A stretch of 64,000 nucleotides of DNA from a bacterium (GCA_016125225.1 WGME01000003.1:434001-498000); one strand, 5' to 3'; shown: positions 1-9,373, counted from the stretch's first letter. Numbers and translations: made by a program. The notes: a model not told the origin generated them from the letters alone.

Positions 1-1292
1 CGGATGGCGAACCAGCCCACCAGCAAAGCCCCCAAGGCTCCTCCGACTCCATGCACTCCGACCACATCAAGCGAGTCATCATATTTCAGGAAATTCTTAG
101 CTTGGACCCCCAGATAACAGATGACTCCCGCAAGCAGTCCGATGATTAAGGCTCCGCCGGGACTAACATGCCCCGCGCAGGGAGTAATGGTCACCAAGCC
201 GGCCACAATCCCGGAAGCCACACCAAGCGCGGTCGCTTTGCCCACGTAATAGTACTCTGCGACCAGCCACGATCCGGCGGCAGCGGCCCCCGCAATCGCT
301 GTAGTGGCAAAGGCAAGCACCGCTACACTGCCAGATACGGGAAGATAATCTTTACTGACCGCGATCGCGGAACCGGCATTGAACCCGAACCACCCCACCA
401 TCAGCAGTCCCGAGCCAACCAGCGTCCAACCAATGCTATGAGGGATGAAAGCCGTATGCCCGAATCCGCGGCGTTTGGGCAAAATCAGAATCAACGCCAA
501 CGCCGATACCCCCGCCAGCACATGCACGACCGTTCCACCGGCGAAGTCCATGACACCTTTCTGGAACAACCAGCCATTCACATTCCAGACCCAGTGACAC
601 ACCGGGTCATAGACAACAGTGGCCCAGATCGCCACGAACAGGCACCAGGCTTTGAATTTCACACGCTCGGCGACGGCCCCCACAATTAACGCGGGAGTGA
701 TGATGGCAAACATCATTTGGAACATGGCAAACAACAGTTCGGGCACTCCGGTTGGTTCCGCGCCAGTGGTGTCCCCGGTTGTTACGACCTTTCCATAGTA
801 TTCAGGGCTAGCCGTATCGGCGTTTGCAAAGGAGTTCAGCAGGATCAGCTCTGAATCCCAGCCGAGATAGCTGATCGCGGGATTCGGAGTACCGTCTGCG
901 TTTATTCCGCCCGAGGTACTGATGAGTGGAGGGACCGCGAACGCGAGACTGTAACCGTAGGCCACCCATTCGATGGTGACAATCGGGATACAAACCATGA
1001 CGCACATGAACATGTTGAGCAGGTTCTTGGCCCGTACCATACCGCCATAAAACAAGGCAAGTCCGGGAATCATAAAGCAGACAAAAGCGGTACTGGTCAT
1101 CAGCCAGGCTGTGGAACCGGTGTCATAAGTTCCAGCCAGATGAGCCGCGGGGGCCATGGTTTCCGTTGGAGATGCCACTGTTGGCAGAACTTCCACGCTG
1201 GGTTCGTTTTGTCCCCATGCAGAAGCCGTATCGATCGATCCCCATACCAGCATCCCAACGACCAAAGACGTGAGCGCATACGCCTTGGACAT
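1..1292 (-). CDS. amt: ammonium transporter (Amt/MEP/Rh family), 3' end cut by window
   Basis: Inner-membrane ammonium channel. Translation from the ATG at 1292 stays open for 430 codons to the window edge, so the C-terminus is missing. It begins with a signal-peptide-like helix (MSKAYALTSLVVGMLVWGS), then the Amt core with repeated hydrophobic segments. The pore twin-histidine regions are visible as DFAGGTVVHVLAG and VVGVHGVGG, and FYGGMVRAKN lies in the first core helix. A second, distinct amt copy lies directly upstream on the same strand. A strong hairpin between them suggests separate transcripts or partial read-through. Family assignment is firm; whether the protein is transporter or sensor cannot be told without the tail. 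Confidence 0.93.
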   Translation of the reverse strand, partial: MSKAYALTSLVVGMLVWGSIDTASAWGQNEPSVEVLPTVASPTETMAPAAHLAGTYDTGSTAWLMTSTAFVCFMIPGLALFYGGMVRAKNLLNMFMCVMVCIPIVTIEWVAYGYSLAFAVPPLISTSGGINADGTPNPAISYLGWDSELILLNSFANADTASPEYYGKVVTTGDTTGAEPTGVPELLFAMFQMMFAIITPALIVGAVAERVKFKAWCLFVAIWATVVYDPVCHWVWNVNGWLFQKGVMDFAGGTVVHVLAGVSALALILILPKRRGFGHTAFIPHSIGWTLVGSGLLMVGWFGFNAGSAIAVSKDYLPVSGSVAVLAFATTAIAGAAAAGSWLVAEYYYVGKATALGVASGIVAGLVTITPCAGHVSPGGALIIGLLAGVICYLGVQAKNFLKYDDSLDVVGVHGVGGALGALLVGWFAI

Positions 1293-1383
1293 TCCGTTTC
1301 GATCCTTTCCGTGAACCTCTGAGGTTCGATGAGAAGATGAGACTCCTGAATCGCCGCCGGCCACCCACCGGCATGAAAGCAGA

Positions 1384-1417
1384 AAGCTCCTGATCGCCTA
1401 TTGACGATCAGGAGCTT
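1384..1417 (-). terminator. hairpin terminator between the two amt genes
   Basis: A perfect 13-bp stem (1384-1396 with 1405-1417) encloses an 8-base loop. It lies about 60 bases past the stop codon of the upstream amt copy and about 90 bases before the start of the next. The base after the stem on the minus strand is T-rich but not a clean T run, so termination may be partial. Confidence 0.7.
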
Positions 1418-1477
1418 CTTTAAGTCTGACAGTTTCAGACGGGTAATATGACCAATTGCCCGCCGATTGTCATGTCA

Positions 1478-2926
1478 CTAGGCCACGTCGGCTCCGTAGC
1501 AGGGCATGCCGTGCTCGTGAATGTCGAGACCTTCGATTTCTTCCTGCTTCGACACGCGGAGCAGTCCGATCGCCTTGAGGATACCAAAGACCACCAGCAT
1601 TACCACGAAGCTGAAGATGGGGATGATCAGCGAACCCTTGATCTGCACGCCCAGCAACTTGTCGGCACCGAAGATACCAGTGGCGATCCCGCCCCAGACA
1701 CCGCAGACACCATGGACTGGGAAAGCACCGACCGGATCATCGATCTTGAGCTTGTCGAGAGCGACGATGGCCAGCACCACTAGCACACCGGCGATGAGAC
1801 CAATAATCAATGATTCCTGGTTAGTGACGCAATCGCAGTTGGCGGTAATACCCACGAGGCCACCGAGGATGCCGTTCAAGCACATGGTGAGATCGGGCTT
1901 ACCGAACATGACCCAGCTCAGAATCATGCCGGTCACCCCACCAGCACAGGCGGCCAGAGTGGTGTTCATGGCGATCTTGCAGAATGCGGCGGTGTTGCTG
2001 TAACCGGCGAACGCCAATTGGCTACCCGGGTTAAAGCCGTACCAGCCGACGAGCAGAATGAAGACACCGAGGGTTGCATAAGCCAAATTGTGGCCAGGAA
2101 TCGGCACCGACTTGCCTTCAGCGGTGTAACGGCCAATGCGCGGGCCAAGCAGAATGGCACCGGCCAGGCCAGCGAAACCACCACAGGCATGCACCACGAT
2201 TGAACCAGCGAAGTCATGGAAGCCTTCCGCTGCCAAGAAACCACCGCCCCATTTCCAGAAGCCACCGATCGGGTAGACCAAACCCGTGAGGACACAGGTG
2301 TAGATCAGGTAACCGGCAAACTTCAAACGGCCAGCCACAGCACCGGACACGATCGTGGCAGCGGTCGCACAGAATGCCGCCTGGAACAGGAAGTCCGCTT
2401 GGGGATGCAAAGCTCGCAGAGCACCAGCAGCGAATCCGCCATGGATATCTTCCGGCGTCTTTTCCACCGAGAAATCGGGTTGGACGTAGCCGAAATACTT
2501 CCCGGCATAATCGCCACCCGGATACATCAAAGCGTAACCAACGAAGAAGTAGAGCATCACACCCAGACAGAAGTCGATTGAATTCTTGAAGAGAATGTTG
2601 ACTGCATTCTTGGCTGAGTTCAGTCCTGCTTCAACCAACGCGAAACCGGCCTGCATGAAGATCACCAGCACGGCACAGATCACGAGGATGATGTTATCAA
2701 TTGAAAAAGAGAGCATTTCCAGGTCAGGAACGTCGTATTCCACCGGGGCTTCTTCAGCCACCACGACTTCTTCGACCATCTCGCCAGCAGGTTCCGCAGC
2801 CGCGGGGGCAGGTTCTACTGCCGCATCTTGACCCCAACTGGGTCCGGCGGCGACCGCCAGTAAACTCGCGGCAAGCACCGTCATCAGTGCCCAACGCATG
2901 CGCATAAACCCCATGCAGTCACTCAT
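1478..2926 (-). CDS. amt: ammonium transporter with secreted acidic N-terminal extension
   Basis: Ammonium channel of the Amt/MEP/Rh family, 482 residues from the ATG at 2926. That start is preceded by a GTGAGG ribosome-binding site. Upstream in-frame starts would add a non-hydrophobic leader and are less likely. A signal peptide (about residues 1-32, ending near GPSWG) is followed by about 40 residues rich in Ala, Glu and Pro. The polytopic core then shows the two pore histidines in FAGSIVVHACGG and FPVHGVCGVWGG. The tail EGLDIHEHGMPCY is typical of Amt C-termini that meet PII proteins. No glnB/glnK gene is in the window. A sigma-54 promoter candidate upstream fits nitrogen control. Confidence 0.93.
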   Translation of the reverse strand: MSDCMGFMRMRWALMTVLAASLLAVAAGPSWGQDAAVEPAPAAAEPAGEMVEEVVVAEEAPVEYDVPDLEMLSFSIDNIILVICAVLVIFMQAGFALVEAGLNSAKNAVNILFKNSIDFCLGVMLYFFVGYALMYPGGDYAGKYFGYVQPDFSVEKTPEDIHGGFAAGALRALHPQADFLFQAAFCATAATIVSGAVAGRLKFAGYLIYTCVLTGLVYPIGGFWKWGGGFLAAEGFHDFAGSIVVHACGGFAGLAGAILLGPRIGRYTAEGKSVPIPGHNLAYATLGVFILLVGWYGFNPGSQLAFAGYSNTAAFCKIAMNTTLAACAGGVTGMILSWVMFGKPDLTMCLNGILGGLVGITANCDCVTNQESLIIGLIAGVLVVLAIVALDKLKIDDPVGAFPVHGVCGVWGGIATGIFGADKLLGVQIKGSLIIPIFSFVVMLVVFGILKAIGLLRVSKQEEIEGLDIHEHGMPCYGADVA

Positions 2927-3664
2927 TGCTGTAGACCTCACTTCCCGGCCCGAATTCCGTGGCCAGGACTCCCGTGGTGAACGCTCAATTGCCACTCGAC
3001 GCCAGTCGCCGGGCAGCTCGCGGAAGTCATGAGAACGCGGCGCGACTCGCCAGCAATTCCCACCCATCGCGGAAACTCGGGGCACCGTGCCCCACCGATG
3101 TCGGAACGCAACTGGTGTGCCCCTTGCGGCATTTCACTGAACTGTGGCAGCCCTAAGTCCTTCCTCAAATTATTGTTAGCTGTGGAATCTTTTTCTTGGA
3201 AGACACTTGGACTCCCTGCACAAAGGTGTTCGTGTCTGTCTCGTGTGCACCACTGCGCGTTTTTTGCGCACTAGTGTTTTGTGCCTCGGTAATTCGACCT
3301 TGAGGATTTCTCAGTTTCGTAGCCTTGGGCAATTCGCAACGTTTGGGATGATTGCAGGTGACGCCAGGGTGCCCCTTCTCTGATCACCGTGCCTCATCCC
3401 GTATCGTTGCCAGAGTTTGATGACCTTAATCAGCACCATTCAGTTGGCTTGACTGGGAGTTTCACCCGCCCGACTTGCACGCCTGCACACTCGACCGCTT
3501 GCAGTGAGTCTCTCAGGCGGTACTATAGCCACTAATCTGCCAAAGAAATCTCTGGATCACACCGTCGTCGTCCAGCAGCTTTCGATCGGCCAATATTCCA
3601 ACTGCCGCAGGATGGGCCTATTTCGCGGCGTCCGCGACTTGTCAGTGTTCCTTGAGCGCGCCCT
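2927..3664. other. intergenic region between amt and a divergent kinase gene
   Basis: About 740 bases without a convincing gene; the short frames here lack ribosome-binding sites and recognisable domains. It holds the sigma-54 promoter candidate at 3108-3122 for the minus-strand amt gene. A short stem-loop near 3253-3269 has arms TGCGC and GCGCA around a T-rich loop. The kinase promoter must also lie here, but I see no clear sigma-70 boxes. Confidence 0.5.
3108..3122 (-). promoter_or_regulatory. candidate sigma-54 promoter for amt
   Basis: On the minus strand the sequence reads GGGCAC-ACCAG-TTGC, against the sigma-54 consensus TGGCAC-N5-TTGC. Five of six -24 bases and all four -12 bases match, and spacing is exact. 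Transcription would start near 3096, giving a leader of about 170 bases before the amt ATG at 2926. Ammonium transporter genes are classical sigma-54/NtrC targets, and the window carries three NtrC-type activators. Inference from sequence only. Confidence 0.55.
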
Positions 3665-5125
3665 ATGCCATTGCCCAACCTGCAGTCTCTGGAGCACTAC
3701 CTCATCGAAGAGCGTCTGGTCGAGCCTTTGCAGTTGCAGGAAGCGCTTCGCCAACTCGGCCGTAATCTTGACTATGCCTCGTTGGTGAAGACCCTGGAAC
3801 AGCGCACCTTTCTGACGTCGTACCAGGCGCAGAAACTGTCGAAGCACGAGACCGAAGGGTTGCGAGTCGGCCGTTATAAGTTGCTCTATCGAAACGCCTC
3901 GGGAAGTTTTGCCCGTGTCTTCCGTGGCTGCTCGGTTGATGACGGGAGCGTGGTTGCCATTAAAGTGCTGCGGCAACGGCATGCCGAAGATCCCCGGTCG
4001 GTCACGATGTTCCGACGCGAAGGAGAACTGGGTAAGCGACTCGTGCATAAGAACATCGTGCCGATCTATGAAGTCGGTTCGGATGGGGATCAGCATTACT
4101 TCACGATGGAATTTGTCGAAGGAGGAAACTTCCGCGACTTCATCAAGATTCGCAGGAAGTTCGCTGTTCCTGAAGCGACGCAGTATGTACTCGACATGGC
4201 GGAAGGCTTGGAATATGCCTTGGGGTTGGGATTAACCCACCGCGATCTGAAACTCTCGAATGTGTTGCTCAGTGCCCAGGGGGTTGCCAAGCTGGTCGAC
4301 TTCGGACTCGCGGGGCTCGATGCATCACTGGCGGCGATGGAAGCCGAAGTCGATCGAGCGATTGAATATGCCACCCTAGAGAAAGGTACTGGTGCACCGA
4401 ACAACGATCCACGGAGTGATCTCTATTTTCTCGGGGCGATCTATTTTGAGCTGCTCACGGGCAAGCCCCCCTACCCTCCGACAAAAAATCTCGATGAACG
4501 GCGGCAGTTTGGCCGTTATCGCGATGTTCCAGAGTTGAAGTCCGTCGATCCCAGCCTGCCGACGGTTATCACCGACATTGTCGACCGGTTGATGTGCATC
4601 GACCCGAATGACCGCTATCAGACGCCCACACAGTTGATCCCTGATTTGCGCCGTGCCTTAAACGGTGGTGGACCAACGCCGGACGATGCGGAATCCCCAG
4701 GAAGTGCGAAGGCTGCGGCCCCGGTTCCTACCACTGTCATCTGCATTGAGAACCGTAAGAAGCAGCAAGACGCCTTGCGGGAGTACTTCAGTAAGTATGG
4801 CTATCGCGTGCTGGTATTGACCGATCCCCTGCGGGCACTCAACCGAGTGGAATCGGAACGTATTCTCGCCTTACTGCTCATTGGCGATGCCCTCGGGGCG
4901 GAAATCAGCAGCGTGTATCAAGCGGCATTAGCCCGGTGCAAGCGTCGACAAACAGCTGTCGTACTGGCCCTCTCGCCGAAGCAGGCGGAATTGGGGGAGA
5001 AGCTGAGCCAGCCGGACTTTGCCCGCGTGCTGACCGAAGGAGTGACGCTTCGCAGCATCCGTCAAACATTCATCGATCTCACAGGGGTCACCCCCGCGCC
5101 CGCTGAAAATTCCGAACCGGCTTGA
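3665..5125 (+). CDS. Ser/Thr protein kinase with degenerate receiver-like C-terminal domain
   Basis: Hanks-type protein kinase, 486 residues, no membrane segment, so probably cytoplasmic. Residues about 1-65 form a helical N-terminal region (LIEERLVEPLQLQEALRQL). The kinase domain follows: catalytic Lys100 in VVAIKVL, HRDLKLSN at 192-199 and DFG at 212-214. The glycine-rich loop is weak (RNASGSFARVFRG). After a linker, residues about 356-475 resemble a response-regulator receiver fold. The acidic pocket is absent (IENRKK where VDDE is expected) and no clear phospho-Asp is seen, so it is probably a binding module. The start is the first ATG that keeps the helical region; no good ribosome-binding site precedes it. 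Substrate unknown. Confidence 0.88.
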   Translation: MPLPNLQSLEHYLIEERLVEPLQLQEALRQLGRNLDYASLVKTLEQRTFLTSYQAQKLSKHETEGLRVGRYKLLYRNASGSFARVFRGCSVDDGSVVAIKVLRQRHAEDPRSVTMFRREGELGKRLVHKNIVPIYEVGSDGDQHYFTMEFVEGGNFRDFIKIRRKFAVPEATQYVLDMAEGLEYALGLGLTHRDLKLSNVLLSAQGVAKLVDFGLAGLDASLAAMEAEVDRAIEYATLEKGTGAPNNDPRSDLYFLGAIYFELLTGKPPYPPTKNLDERRQFGRYRDVPELKSVDPSLPTVITDIVDRLMCIDPNDRYQTPTQLIPDLRRALNGGGPTPDDAESPGSAKAAAPVPTTVICIENRKKQQDALREYFSKYGYRVLVLTDPLRALNRVESERILALLLIGDALGAEISSVYQAALARCKRRQTAVVLALSPKQAELGEKLSQPDFARVLTEGVTLRSIRQTFIDLTGVTPAPAENSEPA

Positions 5126-5138
5126 TCGGCAACAGCAT

Positions 5139-5567
5139 CTAATCACGATGCTGGCGAGGATCGCGTGCCGCGAAATTCTGGGGATCAGCCGGGCTGCCAT
5201 GATTCCCTGAGCCGATGCTGAGCGAGCGAGATTGCACCAGTCGTGGTGACACGTAAACCGGCAACAACCGTGACCACGCGGCAGTGCCTGATGGCGTGAT
5301 GTAGTTGTTGCTCGGTTGCAGCACGTCGTGTGGCTCAAACAGATACGCCGGTCGAAACACGCGAACGGCAGGGGGAACACCATCGAACCGCAGGGGGGGC
5401 GACGGATACATCACGGCTGGTGAGGGATAAAGGACGGGCGGTGTAAGGTAATACGATGGGAGGACGTGGGTGTAGTCGTTGACGTACTCTTCAGCCGATA
5501 TGGGTGTCTCACCGGGGCAGAACCAATAGAGGCCCATCACCATCGCCAGCCGTATCAGTCTGCACAT
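5139..5567 (-). CDS. Pro/Tyr-rich exported protein of unknown function
   Basis: 142 residues, no recognised domain. The ATG at 5567 has a good GAGG ribosome-binding site about 9 bases upstream. A short hydrophobic N-terminus (MCRLIRLAMVMGLYWFC) suggests export. The following part repeats Tyr-Pro-Ser-Pro-like units (VLYPSPAVMYPSPPLRF), as in low-complexity secreted planctomycete proteins. It lies tail to tail with the kinase gene, 13 bases away. Its small size and biased composition leave some doubt that it is expressed. Confidence 0.6.
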   Translation of the reverse strand: MCRLIRLAMVMGLYWFCPGETPISAEEYVNDYTHVLPSYYLTPPVLYPSPAVMYPSPPLRFDGVPPAVRVFRPAYLFEPHDVLQPSNNYITPSGTAAWSRLLPVYVSPRLVQSRSLSIGSGNHGSPADPQNFAARDPRQHRD

Positions 5568-5729
5568 GATGCACCTCTTTCTAGCCTGCTAGCGTGTGCG
5601 AGAATTCACAGGACAGTCAGTGAGAAGTCCTTGCGATGCTGGTTCGTCGACACCACAATAGTATACAGAATCTAAGAACTCGGCATCGCGACAATCATCG
5701 GTCGCTTTGGCATTAAGAGGTTGTGTTCA

Positions 5730-6986
5730 GTGATCGTTCGGTCAACGGAAAGCCAGGCCTCCATGTTGCTTGCTCGTCTCCCATTGGCCTTACTGGGATG
5801 TGTCCTGCTATCACTCTGTGTTGCGGCAGGGTGTGGCTCCGGGGGGGGCAGCGTGCAGATCGCACCGCCGCCACCTCCGCCGGTTGCTCCCAAACCGGTC
5901 GCTGTCGCCGTGGTGGATAACAAGCGGCCCGCCGTCCAGCCTCCTGCTCCTCAGCCGCAAGGTGATGACCAACCGGCTCGACCCGCCGAGATTGTCAATC
6001 AATATCCCAATGAGCCCATCGACAATGTCTTCCTGACAGCCGGTCCTGAGGAATCAACGGTGACCGAAGCGCCGGCAGTCGCATCGCTGGACCAGTTCGT
6101 CGTCAGCTATGGAAATCCTGCGGTCGATTCCAACACGTTTCAGACGCTACCGGGGGGGCAGGTGGGAACCGAAGCCGCTGCTTCAACCATCCGCCTGCCA
6201 TCGGGCTTTCAAGCAGACCCGACCTACGGATATTCACCCGATGGCTATCCGTTACGGATTGTCTGCCTGCAGGATGGCAAGCTGATGACCTATATTCCTG
6301 CGGGCAGTGTGCGGGTCGGCAGCAATACGGGACCAGACGAAACGCGGCCGCAGTTCGTGGCCTTCCACGACCCGTTCTATATGGATCTGACGGAAGTCAC
6401 TGTCGCGCAATTTGAACTCTACCGGCAGTCCCTGCGCGATCAAAAGAAACGTGTGCCCTCGGCTCCTCTCAATGCTGGTCAACCTGCGAATTTTCCGGCT
6501 TTGGGAGTCCCCTGGGGCGATGCCAGCACCTATGTCCGCTGGGCGGGGAAAGAACTGCCGACGGAAGCCGAGTTCGAAAAGGCGGCTCGTGGAACCGATG
6601 GATTTGATCACCCATGGGGCAATGGTCGTCCTGTCTGGCCACGACCACGGACACCCGCCACGCTATCCGCAGTGGGGCAATTTCCCGGTGATGTGGGTCC
6701 CTTCGGCAATTACGATCTCGCGGGAAATGCACGCGAGTGGTTAGCCGACTGGTATTCACCACAGGCCCATCAAGAAGCCGCCCGGACAGCCATGCAGAAG
6801 ACCTTGTCAAACTGGTCTGGTCCGCGGAAAGCCGCCCAAGGCAGCCAACGCGTTATCAAAGGGAGCGGCCCCCAGTGGGAAGTCTATTACCGGTGGGGAA
6901 GCGATATGTTCGAGCGGCATCCCGATGTCGGATTTCGGGGCGTGCTGAGAATCTCGCCCGAGGCCGCAACGGCGGCAGGTTCGTGA
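5730..6986 (+). CDS. lipoprotein with formylglycine-generating-enzyme-like (FGE-sulfatase) domain
   Basis: 418 residues from the GTG at 5730, which has AAGAGG nine bases upstream; TTG 5721 and ATG 5763 are alternatives. A hydrophobic segment ends in the lipobox CVAAGC, so the protein is probably lipid-anchored. A Pro-rich linker follows (PPPPPPVAPKPVAVAV). From about residue 185 the FGE-like domain shows YIPAGSVRVGS, LTEVTVAQFELY, ELPTEAEFEKAARG, YDLAGNAREWLADWY and a final VGFRGVLR. This fold contains true formylglycine-generating enzymes but also many binding proteins. I do not see the paired catalytic cysteines of aerobic FGE, so an enzymatic role is doubtful. Confidence 0.85.
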   Translation: MIVRSTESQASMLLARLPLALLGCVLLSLCVAAGCGSGGGSVQIAPPPPPPVAPKPVAVAVVDNKRPAVQPPAPQPQGDDQPARPAEIVNQYPNEPIDNVFLTAGPEESTVTEAPAVASLDQFVVSYGNPAVDSNTFQTLPGGQVGTEAAASTIRLPSGFQADPTYGYSPDGYPLRIVCLQDGKLMTYIPAGSVRVGSNTGPDETRPQFVAFHDPFYMDLTEVTVAQFELYRQSLRDQKKRVPSAPLNAGQPANFPALGVPWGDASTYVRWAGKELPTEAEFEKAARGTDGFDHPWGNGRPVWPRPRTPATLSAVGQFPGDVGPFGNYDLAGNAREWLADWYSPQAHQEAARTAMQKTLSNWSGPRKAAQGSQRVIKGSGPQWEVYYRWGSDMFERHPDVGFRGVLRISPEAATAAGS

Positions 6987-7026
6987 GCCGCTGATCACGT
7001 TTCACCTCTTCCCCGGAACGTAGCCC

Positions 7027-7485
7027 ATGAGCGCCTCCACGTTTGATACCACGGTGGCACATCGTTGGTTTGCCATCGAGTGCAATAATGCGGCCTGGGA
7101 TCTGATCGAAGCTCCGTCACTGTCGCCAGAGGAAGAACTCCGCATGCTCGACTTGGCGCATGCCGCACACTGGCATTGGGGCCAGGTCGGAACGGCCATC
7201 AATCAACAACGGGCTTTGTGCCTGTTGTCCACGGCCTATTTGTGGGTCAGAGATCCGGCCGCCGCAGCCCGGTATGCTCGTGCGTGTCAGCAGATCACGG
7301 AATCACAACCCGACGGCCTCACGCCGTTTGATCGGGCTGCGGCGCTCGGATGCGAGTCCGCTGCTGCCCGGCGATTGAAAGATTCTGCGGCCATCACGCT
7401 GACCAGCGATTTTCAAACCCTGTGTGATACCTTGGACGACTCAGCCGAGCAGGCATTGCTCACGCAGCTTTATGGCGGACAATAG
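7027..7485 (+). CDS. small alpha-helical protein of unknown function
   Basis: 152 residues, no signal peptide or membrane segment. It is all-helical in appearance and alanine-rich, with TPR-like spacing (RALCLLSTAYLWVRDPAAAARYA). Similar short proteins carrying an HAAHWHW-like motif (residues about 45-51) occur in several bacteria and are annotated only as hypothetical; this comes from memory, not a search. It lies 40 bases after the FGE-like lipoprotein gene on the same strand, so the two may be co-transcribed. Confidence 0.72.
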   Translation: MSASTFDTTVAHRWFAIECNNAAWDLIEAPSLSPEEELRMLDLAHAAHWHWGQVGTAINQQRALCLLSTAYLWVRDPAAAARYARACQQITESQPDGLTPFDRAAALGCESAAARRLKDSAAITLTSDFQTLCDTLDDSAEQALLTQLYGGQ

Positions 7486-7506
7486 CCTCGAGTCGCAAGA
7501 CCGCTG

Positions 7507-9102
7507 TTAACGTGGTCCCGTGGATGGCTGGACTTCCACATCGACAATTCGGGCACTGGGTCGAGCCAGGTCGACCACAATCGCCTCAGCGGAGTCAACA
7601 TGGGCAACATTGCCCGCCAAGTCTCGAGCCATCACCCGCACATAGAATTGAGCCGGTGAGCCAGGCCCGACCGACCAGGCAAAGCTGCCGCCGTCATCAC
7701 GCCATCCGCTGATCGGTTCCCATGGCCCCACAGGTGAGGCGGCATAGTAGAGGGAAATGGGCTTCTGGGCGGGATGCTCTTCCGTCATCTTCCAACGGAT
7801 CTGAATCTGATTGAGTTCTGATCCGCGTCCTTGCTGAATGGGCAGCAACTCCAAACGGGGCGGGGTTTGATCCACCACCACCTGAATGGCCGCAGGTTCC
7901 CCTGGGGCTGGCGGGTCCATTCCCAGACCAGCACCGCTGCGCACGCGGACGGCAAAGCCATACTCACCATCACGAGGCACAGTCACTTCAAACGGACTTT
8001 GACGATCGGGGTCTTCACCATAACGGTACCACATGCGCCCCTGATCCTGCGTGATGAAGAGTTCGACGCCACCAACTCCGCTCGGGCCGACATCGTCGAG
8101 TTTGTATCCCAATTGGAAACGACGGGCATTCACAATACGTTGTCGCGCATTGGGTCGGAAGACTTGTGGATCAGGTTGAGGCGGGGCCGGAGTCGTGGGT
8201 GGTGACCAGCGTTCCTGAACGACGTCGGGTCGGAACTGCGGTTGATCCGAAACGAAAGGAGTGTTCGCAGGCAGGACGGGAGCGGCCGGTGGTGCCGGCT
8301 GCAGGTTCGGTCGCAATGCCGAACCTTCCGTCGTGGGAGCCGCTGTGATACGTGGCTCGATCATCGGTCCGGGGGCCGGCAATGACTGCTCGCTGAATTG
8401 ATCGTCACGCGGGCCATCGGCGATCGGTTGACGCAGTTGAGGCACGGCGGGCTTCGCGGGGCCGGTCCCTTTGGCATCGATCTCGCTGCTGGCTTCACCC
8501 GTATTACCGGCGAGGTCCGCAATCGTGCCGATCACCCGCACCCGTCCCCCCGACGGAATCGTCCAAGCGGTCATTCCCCGTGCAGAGGGAACCACGCTCA
8601 CGCGTTCCGCCGTCGTCTGCCCCGGCTGAGTGTATTCGAGCTTCAGCGAACTAATATCCAGCTGAGGATCGTTGGCGGACCACGTCAGTTGAATTTTACC
8701 TGCGGGTGTCTGCTCAAGATTGATCGCCAGAGAGGGGGGGATTGTATCGACGATCACCATGAGGCCGGGATCAAATCGCGGTCCCGGGGGATGCGATAGC
8801 CCGTTCCCATCGATGGTTCGAACAGCGAACCAGTACTCACCATCGGCGGGAGCCTGGTACTCGAACTTGCCGGATTGCGGCGTGATCGATTGAGCCAGCT
8901 CCCAGTTGCCCCCGCGATTCGCAGAGACAAAGAGCTGCAACTCGCGGGCATTGATCCGCTGCAACATCTGTTGATCGAAGCGGAAGGGAATGCGAAACCG
9001 CTGCTTATTCGTGACGACCGGTTTGACGGCCGCGTGGGCGGTCATCACTCCACTGGCAGCAATTGCCAGTAAAGCAGCGAGCACGCGCCCTCGATTGGTC
9101 AT
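7507..9102 (-). CDS. exported protein with repeated Ig/Fn3-like beta-sandwich modules
   Basis: 531 residues from the ATG at 9102, which has GGGGGGAG eight bases upstream and begins a clear signal peptide (MTNRGRVLAALLAIAASG, cleaved near AHA). Two related halves can be seen. Each contains a stretch ending in DGEYWFAVRT or DGEYGFAVRV, followed by a VVDTIPP or VVDQTPP junction and a sandwich module. A proline-rich linker (about residues 245-330) separates them. This organisation suggests an extracytoplasmic structural or binding protein. No catalytic motif seen. It is transcribed divergently from scpB. Confidence 0.8.
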   Translation of the reverse strand: MTNRGRVLAALLAIAASGVMTAHAAVKPVVTNKQRFRIPFRFDQQMLQRINARELQLFVSANRGGNWELAQSITPQSGKFEYQAPADGEYWFAVRTIDGNGLSHPPGPRFDPGLMVIVDTIPPSLAINLEQTPAGKIQLTWSANDPQLDISSLKLEYTQPGQTTAERVSVVPSARGMTAWTIPSGGRVRVIGTIADLAGNTGEASSEIDAKGTGPAKPAVPQLRQPIADGPRDDQFSEQSLPAPGPMIEPRITAAPTTEGSALRPNLQPAPPAAPVLPANTPFVSDQPQFRPDVVQERWSPPTTPAPPQPDPQVFRPNARQRIVNARRFQLGYKLDDVGPSGVGGVELFITQDQGRMWYRYGEDPDRQSPFEVTVPRDGEYGFAVRVRSGAGLGMDPPAPGEPAAIQVVVDQTPPRLELLPIQQGRGSELNQIQIRWKMTEEHPAQKPISLYYAASPVGPWEPISGWRDDGGSFAWSVGPGSPAQFYVRVMARDLAGNVAHVDSAEAIVVDLARPSARIVDVEVQPSTGPR

Positions 9103-9281
9103 CCGATTTCTCCCCCCGCATGGTTGCCCGGTCGCAAATCCTTGCAGATTTGGCACGGCGCACCGCCGCATTGGCGAGCAAACTTTCTCGATCGGTATCG
9201 GCTGTTCACCACCCGGGGCTTGAAGCAAATGTGACGCTGGCAACGATTGCACCGAGTTTACCGAGTTTTCGGATCTGCTCT

Positions 9282-9299
9282 TGACCCGAATTCGGGTCA
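9282..9299. promoter_or_regulatory. 18-bp perfect palindrome in the divergent region before scpB
   Basis: TGACCCGAATTCGGGTCA is a perfect inverted repeat without a loop. It sits between the exported-protein gene (start 9102, minus) and scpB (start 9374, plus), about 75 bases before scpB. The symmetry suits a dimeric regulator. The regulator is unknown and no second copy was noticed in the window. Confidence 0.4.
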
Positions 9300-9373
9300 G
9301 GGATACGACGGTTCGTGCAGGTGCGGTTTTTCTGCACGCGGCAGCGGTTCACCATGACAAATCGTCGTGATTG

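Noticed and set aside
5721-5729. TTG at 5721 as start of the FGE-like lipoprotein
   Set aside because: AAGAGG directly abuts this codon, too close for initiation; GTG 5730 has proper spacing.
9149-9165. TGGCACGGCGCACCGC before scpB as a sigma-54 site
   Set aside because: No GC at the -12 position with correct spacing.
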